Shown here: in pieces, positions 1-5,310 of the stretch
Layout of the letters: each line of letters opens with the position of its first letter
Position numbering within the stretch: the stretch's first letter is position 1
Assembly: GCA_020630455.1 (NCBI GenBank)
Contig: JAHDBK010000059.1
Span: 1 to 12,024 of the forward strand
Direction: 5' to 3'
DNA from: Saprospiraceae bacterium
Lineage (GTDB): Bacteria > Bacteroidota > Bacteroidia > Chitinophagales > Saprospiraceae
DNA: 12,024 bases
Notes under the pieces: generated by a model
What the model saw: the letters and a program-made list of their open reading frames with translations, nothing else
What the model was told of the DNA's origin: nothing
The model's database searches: none
Program-made: the position numbers and the translations under genes

Positions 1-11
1 TATAAAGACAA

Positions 12-66
12 GTTCTTAATATATTGGTTTTCATAAAGATTAAAATTTAAATATGTTCTTAATATA
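12..66. repeat. 12-bp direct repeat upstream of the GTPase operon
   Basis: The 12-mer GTTCTTAATATA occurs at 12-23 and again at 55-66, so the copies are 43 bp apart start to start, about four helical turns. Both lie in the AT-rich leader of the first gene. This spacing would suit two binding sites for a regulator on the same face of the DNA, but the leader is so AT-rich that coincidence is possible. No TAnnTTTG promoter element is visible in the visible part of the leader. The region further upstream is cut off by the window edge. Confidence 0.35.
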
Positions 67-99
67 AAATTCTTATAATCACTAAAATATTAAGCTTTT

Positions 100-447
100 A
101 TGGCAAAAGATGAAAAAGGTTTGGGTTTAGGAGAAATCAGTACTATTAGAGATATCCTAATGGGGCAACAGATGGCTGAGTATCATGACAAATTTGATGC
201 AATTGCTAAGCGAGAAGAAGAAATGGAAAAAGCGCTTATCGATAGAATCAATCAGCTAGAAAAAGACATCAATAATCGAATTAATGCCCTAGAAAAAGAC
301 GTCAATAATAGATTTGATAAACTCGAAAAAACACTGAATGACAAAGTTGAAATGTTAGAAAATAAAATCAACGATACTAGTCGTTCAGATAAACACGAAC
401 TTGGTAACTTACTTAAAGGAATTAGCGAGACTTTGTTAAAAGCATAG
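100..447 (+). CDS. Small coiled-coil protein with four 11-residue repeats, first gene of the GTPase operon
   Basis: This 115-residue protein has no recognised catalytic motif. A short N-terminal segment (residues 12-35) carries I-R-x-I-L-x-G-x-Q followed by a Y-x-x-x-F spacing. The centre is a charged coiled coil in which four consecutive hendecads are visible at residues 49-59, 60-70, 71-81 and 82-92, each close to R-(I/F/V)-x-x-L-E-K-x-(I/V/L)-N-(N/D). Such a period favours a straight or slightly right-handed coiled coil. A small helical tail (residues 97-115) follows. There is no signal peptide or membrane segment, so it is probably cytosolic. It ends in tandem TAG TAG stops, 24 bp before the roadblock-like gene. 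From memory, short proteins with this N-terminal motif accompany longin/OmpA-type genes in other bacteria. That supports a partner or scaffold role but I could not check it. The start ATG lies in an A/T-rich leader without a Shine-Dalgarno sequence. Confidence 0.85.
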   Translation: MAKDEKGLGLGEISTIRDILMGQQMAEYHDKFDAIAKREEEMEKALIDRINQLEKDINNRINALEKDVNNRFDKLEKTLNDKVEMLENKINDTSRSDKHELGNLLKGISETLLKA

Positions 448-471
448 TAGGTATAAATTTAATACATAAAA

Positions 472-1308
472 ATGACTCGTCAATCGGTGAATAAAAAAGA
501 CGATATAGATAGCAAAGTTCAAGACGAAATGATGCTTTCCCTTCTTAGAGATATTATCTTAAAAGAAGACAGGTCTCTTATCACTGAATTGAAAGACAAC
601 CAAATCAATCAAGAAAAACTCGCTGAAAGAATCAATCCCATAATAGAGTATCATATAGAATCTCTAAAAAGAAAATTTCCTACAGAATATCAGAAACAAG
701 TGAATAAAATCGTCGAAAGAAAGTTGAAAGCATCACAAGACGAATTATTAGATATTGTGTATCCAGTAATGGGTAAAATGGTTAGAAAATTTGTAAGTCA
801 TCAATTTATTTCAATGAGGGAAAATATAGACCAAAGAGTAAGGACTATTTTTTCTTTAAAAGGATTAATGAAATTGATTCGTTCCAAAGTTTTTGGTATG
901 GAAGAAAGCGAATTAGTGCTTCAAGATATTAACCAATCTCAAATTCAGGAAATTTATATAATAGAAAGAGATTCTGGTTTATTAATGGGCGATTATTCTA
1001 AAAATAAAACGATGGACAGGGATGCCATCGCTGGTATGCTCACCGCCATTAAGTCTTTTGTAGAAGATGCTTTTACAAAAGAAAGAGACGAATTAGAAAT
1101 GATTGAATATGGAACGTATAGAATTTTTATTCAAAGTTTCCATTTGTATTATTTTGCAATTGTATTGGACGGTGCTATTACCAATTCACAAAAAGATCAA
1201 TTAACAGCAAAAGTTTTGGATTTTGCTGAAAAAGAAATTAGCGAAAATAAAGATGTAGAACTCTTACAAGAAGAGTTATCTGAAAAAATAGAAACTTATT
1301 TTAAATAA
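472..1308 (+). CDS. Roadblock/longin-like GTPase platform protein (OmpA-less form)
   Basis: This 278-residue soluble protein is likely the partner of the GTPase encoded next. Residues 20-128 are helical and charged. They include L-L-R-D-I-I-L near 24-30 and a P-V-M-G-K-M-V-R-K segment at 98-106. As I recall, both resemble the N-terminal half of a family usually annotated 'OmpA family protein' or 'cell envelope biogenesis protein'. Residues 158-256 read as a roadblock/longin-type fold: a beta hairpin (IQEIYIIERDSGLLMG, 158-173), a helix (181-201), three strands (207-232) and a closing helix (237-256). The usual C-terminal peptidoglycan-binding OmpA domain and any membrane segment are absent, so the protein should stay in the cytosol. 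It lies 24 bp after the coiled-coil gene and 24 bp before the GTPase. In the MglB and Ragulator systems such folds bind small GTPases. The role here is inferred from fold pattern and neighbours. Confidence 0.8.
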   Translation: MTRQSVNKKDDIDSKVQDEMMLSLLRDIILKEDRSLITELKDNQINQEKLAERINPIIEYHIESLKRKFPTEYQKQVNKIVERKLKASQDELLDIVYPVMGKMVRKFVSHQFISMRENIDQRVRTIFSLKGLMKLIRSKVFGMEESELVLQDINQSQIQEIYIIERDSGLLMGDYSKNKTMDRDAIAGMLTAIKSFVEDAFTKERDELEMIEYGTYRIFIQSFHLYYFAIVLDGAITNSQKDQLTAKVLDFAEKEISENKDVELLQEELSEKIETYFK

Positions 1309-1332
1309 AATACTACAAGCGACAACTTAATA

Positions 1333-1821
1333 ATGGTAAGTAAAAAAGTAATTTTAACTGGAAATTTTGGTGTTGGTAAAACTTCCCTTTTTAATAGATT
1401 TGTTTTTGACAAATTTAATGATAAATATCTCACTACTATTGGTGTAAAGGTAAATAAAAAAGTTATCGAAGTAGACGATGAAGAAATCTCTATTTTGTTA
1501 TGGGATATTGCGGGAGAGGTATCGCAAGACAAAGTGCCAATATCATACTTTTTAGGAGCCTCTTGTATCATTTATGTGTTTGATATGAGTCGCCCTTTAA
1601 CTTTTGCAAACATTGAACACGATATCAATCATTTAAGGGATTTACTACCAGATAGCTTACTTAAAGTTGTTGGGAATAAAAAAGATTTATTAACAGCGGA
1701 AGAAATAGAATCTGTATTAGACACATTAACAATAGATTGTAATATTACAACAAGCGCAAAAACAGGAGAAAACGTAGAAGAACTTTTTGATGAACTAGCA
1801 AGGGAGCTTCTATTTGACTAA
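1333..1821 (+). CDS. Rab/Ras-like small GTPase with Glu in place of the catalytic Gln
   Basis: This is a 162-residue single-domain GTPase, close to the minimal Ras fold. All G motifs are visible: the P-loop GNFGVGKT at residues 10-17, the switch I threonine in Y-L-T-T-I-G (T35), G3 W-D-I-A-G-E at 57-62, G4 NKKD at 115-118, and G5 T-S-A-K at 140-143. In Ras and Rab proteins the residue after D-x-A-G is Gln, which positions the attacking water; here it is Glu62. There is no C-terminal cysteine for prenylation, so membrane contact would have to come through partners. It follows the roadblock-like gene by 24 bp and precedes the histidine-kinase-like gene by 28 bp. It ends in tandem TAA TAA stops. 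The likely role is a GTP/GDP switch controlled by its operon neighbours, comparable in logic to MglA/MglB of polarity control. The specific process is unknown. The fold assignment is very sure, the pathway is not. Confidence 0.92.
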   Translation: MVSKKVILTGNFGVGKTSLFNRFVFDKFNDKYLTTIGVKVNKKVIEVDDEEISILLWDIAGEVSQDKVPISYFLGASCIIYVFDMSRPLTFANIEHDINHLRDLLPDSLLKVVGNKKDLLTAEEIESVLDTLTIDCNITTSAKTGENVEELFDELARELLFD

Positions 1822-1849
1822 TAAATTCAAACTCAAACAAAATAAATAG

Positions 1850-2935
1850 ATGAAAACTAATATTCAAAAATATAGGCAAAATAGACTAGCAAAGTTCTGC
1901 CAAATACTCCTTGTAAGAGAGGATGGGTATTTGGTCGAAAGTTGTGATTCTATTTTTTCTACAACAAATCTCAAGGACACTCGGGTTCCAGAGTGGTTTC
2001 CTTTTATCGAAAGCATTTTTGACTCGCTTTGTCACCTTAGTATTAATGATAAAGAAATGCTTTTTTCAAAGGTAGAAGTTCCTGCCGATTTTTTACCAGG
2101 TTATTATGATTTTACTTTTTCTAAAATATTGGTGGATAATGTTGAATTTATTCTTTGGGAAATCTATGATTACACTACCATTTATGAAGATTTTAGAAAT
2201 TATCAACAAAAAAGAAATGAACTTGAAATTCAAAGGCAAATTCTAACTTTAAAAAATAAAAAAATAAATAGTGTTAAAGATATTTATAATAAAGAAAATA
2301 TCTCAATGAACACTAGCGTGAAAAATAAAAAAAATGACTCTATAACAGCCATAAATGTTTTAGATGTTGTTACCCATTCGATTAATACCATAACAGATAA
2401 TTATAATGAAGATTTTTTATTAACCCTTAAGAAAATAGCAGCCACTATTGAGAATACAACTCAAGAACTTACTATTAATAAGCAAAACAGTTATAATTCT
2501 AATAATAATGAAATTTTTTCATTAATTAAAATACTCCATGAAGTATTGCCTATTATAGAATCAAAACATAAAAACACCAAAGTATTAAATGTGTATGTTG
2601 ATGAAGATTTACCTAAAAATTTTCAAGGAAATTCCTTGGATATTAAAAGAATAATCTTAGGACTCGCCGCTAATGCAGCAGCATTTAATACTGCCCCCGA
2701 ATTAGAAATCCATTTTTCTCAAAAACAATTTAATAATACCCATTGTACCCTTTCTATCGGAGTAACTGCATTATCAAAGAACAAAAATGACTTCCAAAGC
2801 ATCAATGAAATTATCATAAGATTAGCCATTATTAAAAAAATTATTGAATCTCATAACGGCAGCCTTGAAATCAAAAAATCTGACCAATTTGGATCCCACA
2901 TCATTTGTAATTTCCCGCTAAAAAAACACATTTAA
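1850..2935 (+). CDS. PAS-like and histidine-kinase-like protein with degenerate kinase core
   Basis: This 361-residue cytosolic protein closes the GTPase operon. Residues 12-115 look like a PAS sensor: an initial I-L-L-V-R-E-D-G-Y-L-V-E strand pair, and a final F-I-L-W-E-I-Y-D-Y-T that matches the usual end of PAS domains before the signalling helix. A coiled coil (111-140) and an Asn/Lys-rich linker follow. Residues 165-235 occupy the place of the dimerisation helices. H176 (V-T-H-S-I-N) is the only plausible phosphoacceptor, and the usual H-E/D-x-x-x-P context is missing. Residues 225-360 match a HATPase domain: an N-box-like G-L-A-A-N-A-A-A-F-N with N275, and a recognisable C-terminal end (331-357). 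The D-x-G-x-G box and the glycine-rich ATP lid are not recognisable. It may be a pseudokinase that senses a ligand and acts through protein contact, or a strongly diverged kinase. No response regulator gene is nearby. The gene is very rich in A and T. Confidence 0.8.
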   Translation: MKTNIQKYRQNRLAKFCQILLVREDGYLVESCDSIFSTTNLKDTRVPEWFPFIESIFDSLCHLSINDKEMLFSKVEVPADFLPGYYDFTFSKILVDNVEFILWEIYDYTTIYEDFRNYQQKRNELEIQRQILTLKNKKINSVKDIYNKENISMNTSVKNKKNDSITAINVLDVVTHSINTITDNYNEDFLLTLKKIAATIENTTQELTINKQNSYNSNNNEIFSLIKILHEVLPIIESKHKNTKVLNVYVDEDLPKNFQGNSLDIKRIILGLAANAAAFNTAPELEIHFSQKQFNNTHCTLSIGVTALSKNKNDFQSINEIIIRLAIIKKIIESHNGSLEIKKSDQFGSHIICNFPLKKHI

Positions 2936-3014
2936 ACTCCATTCTTCTAAAAATTTTCTTTATTCAAGTATCAAATTTAAACATGCTCTTATTATTATTA
3001 ATTTATTTTAATAG

Positions 3015-3022
3015 TATCTTTG
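3015..3022 (+). promoter_or_regulatory. Candidate Bacteroidota -7 promoter element of fabH
   Basis: TATCTTTG matches the Bacteroidota -7 consensus TAnnTTTG exactly and lies 51 bp before the fabH ATG, in the 137-bp gap after the GTPase operon. Transcription would start some 7 bp downstream and give a leader of about 40 nt. No TTG -33 element is seen at the usual distance, and chance matches are frequent in AT-rich DNA. Confidence 0.5.
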
Positions 3023-3072
3023 ATTTTTTAAATCAATTTCATACTTTCGGAGTTTGTAAATCAAAATAAATT

Positions 3073-4071
3073 ATGTCTTTATTAAACGCTGCAATTACAG
3101 GAGTGCAAGGATGGGTACCTGAAACAGTCTTAAGCAATCAAGATCTAGAAAAAATGGTTGATACTAATGACGAATGGATAAGGAGTCGAACAGGTATTAT
3201 TGAAAGAAGAATTTTAAAAGGCAAAGGGAAAGCAACTTCAGATATGGCAGTTGAAGCAGTCGACCGATTGCTCAAAAAAACAAATACCACAAAAGAAGAA
3301 GTTGAGCTAGTTATTTTTGCTACAGTTACTCCAGATAAAGTAATGCCAGATACCGCTAATACTCTTTGTGATAAACTTGGTTTGGTGAATGCATTTGGTT
3401 ATGATTTAAAAGCAGCTTGTTCTGGATTTATCTATGCTATTACAACAGCCTCCCAATTCATACGAACAGGTATGTACAAAAAAGTAATTGTGGTCGGAGC
3501 GGATAAAATGTCTTCTATTATTGATTATCAAGATAGGGCTACTTGTATTATATTTGGAGATGGTTGCGGAGCCGTAATGCTTGAACCAACTGAGGAAAAT
3601 GTAGGATTTCAAGATGCTGTTTTAAAATCTGATGGTTCTGGAAGGCAATTTTTATATATCAAAGCAGGTGGTTCTCAAAATCCAACCACAGAAGAATCTG
3701 CTAGATTACGTGAGCAGTACGTTTTTCAAGATGGTCGCCCCGTATTCAAAGCAGCTGTAAAAGGCATGACATCAACTATTAAAGAATTATTACAAAGAAA
3801 TAATCTAAAAAAAGAAGATATTAGTTGGCTTATTCCCCATCAAGCTAATATGCGAATTATCAATTCTGTTGCAGATATGCTTGATTTTCCTCGTGAAAAA
3901 GTAACTGTTAATATTCATAAATATGGAAATACAACAGCAGGTACTATTCCCTTATGTTTATGGGAATGGGAAAATCAATTCAATAAAGGTGATTATATCG
4001 TATTAACTGCTTTTGGTGGTGGATTTACATGGGGCTCTGTTTTGATAAAATGGGCATACGATAATAAATAA
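3073..4071 (+). CDS. fabH: 3-oxoacyl-[acyl-carrier-protein] synthase III (FabH)
   Basis: The enzyme condenses an acyl-CoA primer (acetyl-CoA or a branched short-chain CoA) with malonyl-ACP and so starts type II fatty-acid synthesis in the cytosol. At 332 residues it has the usual family length. The catalytic triad is complete: Cys116 in A-A-C-S-G-F, His256 in P-H-Q-A-N and Asn286 in G-N-T-T-A-G. The N-terminal E-W-I-R-S-R-T-G-I motif (34-42), whose Trp stacks on CoA, and the C-terminal G-G-G-F-T-W-G-S motif (315-322) are also present. It is not beside plsX, rpmF, fabD or acpP, which often flank the housekeeping copy. It could therefore be a second FabH with a different primer preference, or simply a relocated single copy. 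A candidate promoter lies upstream at 3015-3022. The ATG start is supported by the normal N-terminus. Confidence 0.95.
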   Translation: MSLLNAAITGVQGWVPETVLSNQDLEKMVDTNDEWIRSRTGIIERRILKGKGKATSDMAVEAVDRLLKKTNTTKEEVELVIFATVTPDKVMPDTANTLCDKLGLVNAFGYDLKAACSGFIYAITTASQFIRTGMYKKVIVVGADKMSSIIDYQDRATCIIFGDGCGAVMLEPTEENVGFQDAVLKSDGSGRQFLYIKAGGSQNPTTEESARLREQYVFQDGRPVFKAAVKGMTSTIKELLQRNNLKKEDISWLIPHQANMRIINSVADMLDFPREKVTVNIHKYGNTTAGTIPLCLWEWENQFNKGDYIVLTAFGGGFTWGSVLIKWAYDNK

Positions 4072-4109
4072 ATTAAATCATAAGATGTTATTATGAAAGT
4101 TTTTATAAA

Positions 4110-4122
4110 AGCTAAATTAGCT
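4110..4122. repeat. Perfect 6-bp inverted repeat in the fabH-AAA gap
   Basis: AGCTAA and TTAGCT flank a single central A in the 99-bp gap between fabH and the AAA+ gene, and a run of six T lies 8 bp further on at 4131-4136. It could be a small operator, or a weak terminator for fabH if the stem opens to five pairs with a three-base loop. The T-run is too far from the stem for a classical terminator. Confidence 0.3.
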
Positions 4123-4170
4123 GCAATCAATTTTTTGTAATAACGTCTATAATAAAACTTCTTTTTATTA

Positions 4171-5262
4171 ATGAACATCAATACTCAGCAAACGCTTAGA
4201 CCACATGCGGAGGTTGCTTATAAAAAAGAATTAGAAGCTTTAATTCAAATAGACGATAGACAAAAACCAAGCGGTTGGAATTTATCTCCTTGGGCAGTTG
4301 TCACTTATTTGTTAGGGGGTAAATTAGTTAATGGTGTCGAGATAGAACCCAAATATTTTGGAAGTAGAAGACTTATAGAAGTAGCAGTTGCCACACTAGC
4401 AACAGATAGAGCTCTTCTTCTTATTGGAATTCCAGGAACAGGGAAAACATGGGTAGCAGAACATTTAGCAGCGGCCATTTCTGGTAAATCTACTTTATTG
4501 GTACAAGGAACAGCAGGAATGAGTGAAGATAGTATGAGGTATGGCTGGAATTACGCCAAATTATTAGCAGAAGGACCTTCTCCTGATGCATTGACCGCTA
4601 GTCCAATAATGAGGGCTATGTTAGATGGAAAAATGGCAAGAGTAGAAGAATTGACACGTATTCCATCGGATGTTCAAGATACCTTAATCACCTTATTATC
4701 TGAAAAAACACTGCCCATTCCTGAACTCAATACAGAAGTTCAAGCTCAAAAAGGTTTCAATGTTATTGCTACTGCAAATAATAGAGATAAAGGAGTCAAT
4801 GAATTGTCAAGTGCTTTAAGGCGTCGTTTCAATACCGTTGTGTTGCCTTTGCCAGCAACCTTAGCAGAAGAAATTAATATTGTAAAGACAAGAGTGGATA
4901 AAATTGGTAGAAGTTTAGAGTTGCCAGCAGATGCCCCTCCCGTAAAAGAAATCCATCGTTTAGTAACGATTTTTAGAGAATTGAGACAAGGAAAAACAGA
5001 AGATGGAAAAACTAAAATAAAATCTCCTTCGTCAACTTTAAGTACCGCAGAAGCTATTTCAGTAATCAATTCTGGACAAGCTCTTGCTGCTCATTTTGGA
5101 GATGGTCTTTTAAAAGCAGATGACTTAGCAGCTGGAATTACAGGGGCAATAATCAAAGACCCCATCCAAGATAAAACCGTTTGGGAAGAATACTTAGAAA
5201 CAGTTGTAAAAGAAAGAAAGGATTGGAAAGATTTATATAGGGCTTGTAAAGAACTATTATAA
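4171..5262 (+). CDS. MoxR-like AAA+ ATPase (AAA_5 type)
   Basis: This 363-residue cytosolic AAA+ ATPase is probably a chaperone-like remodeller that forms hexameric rings. The Walker A motif GIPGTGKT is at residues 86-93. The Walker B strand reads M-A-R-V-E-E-L at 155-161, with E159-E160 where most AAA+ proteins have Asp-Glu. Sensor 1 is A-T-A-N-N-R-D at 200-206, and an arginine-finger cluster A-L-R-R-R-F lies at 215-220. The segment after the Walker B (R-I-P-S-D-V-Q-D-T-L-I) is typical of the MoxR group, as is the ARVEEL-like form in one of its subfamilies. MoxR ATPases usually sit next to genes for von Willebrand factor A proteins, to which they insert metal or whose folding they assist. 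None is found here: the next gene, 48 bp downstream, is a flavoprotein reductase. Its substrate is unknown. The ATPase fold is very sure. Confidence 0.9.
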   Translation: MNINTQQTLRPHAEVAYKKELEALIQIDDRQKPSGWNLSPWAVVTYLLGGKLVNGVEIEPKYFGSRRLIEVAVATLATDRALLLIGIPGTGKTWVAEHLAAAISGKSTLLVQGTAGMSEDSMRYGWNYAKLLAEGPSPDALTASPIMRAMLDGKMARVEELTRIPSDVQDTLITLLSEKTLPIPELNTEVQAQKGFNVIATANNRDKGVNELSSALRRRFNTVVLPLPATLAEEINIVKTRVDKIGRSLELPADAPPVKEIHRLVTIFRELRQGKTEDGKTKIKSPSSTLSTAEAISVINSGQALAAHFGDGLLKADDLAAGITGAIIKDPIQDKTVWEEYLETVVKERKDWKDLYRACKELL

Positions 5263-5310
5263 AAAAGAGTTTGTTTAAATTTTAATTATTAAATATTGGT
5301 AAATAGAAAT

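Noticed and set aside
74..79. TATAAT resembling an E. coli -10 box before the first gene (another at 4148-4153 before the AAA+ gene)
   Set aside because: Bacteroidota do not use this consensus, and the hexamer is expected by chance in such AT-rich leaders.
1296..1571. Open frame of 91 codons on the minus strand across the start of the GTPase gene
   Set aside because: It lies opposite a clearly coding GTPase frame with intact G motifs, and its product shows no domain.
100..2935. Anti-phage defence island or mobile element
   Set aside because: There is no nuclease, toxin, integrase, transposase or terminal repeat. The genes look like a housekeeping-style regulatory operon.
3406..3612. Open frame of 68 codons on the minus strand inside fabH
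   Set aside because: It is fully contained in a well-conserved gene and its product is not protein-like.
3993..4181. Open frame of 62 codons on the minus strand over the fabH end and the following gap
   Set aside because: It overlaps the conserved FabH C-terminus and the start of the AAA+ gene, its product is compositionally biased, and no promoter is visible.
4746..5069. Open frame of 107 codons on the minus strand inside the AAA+ gene
   Set aside because: It is antisense to the sensor 1 and arginine-finger region, which is plainly coding on the plus strand.
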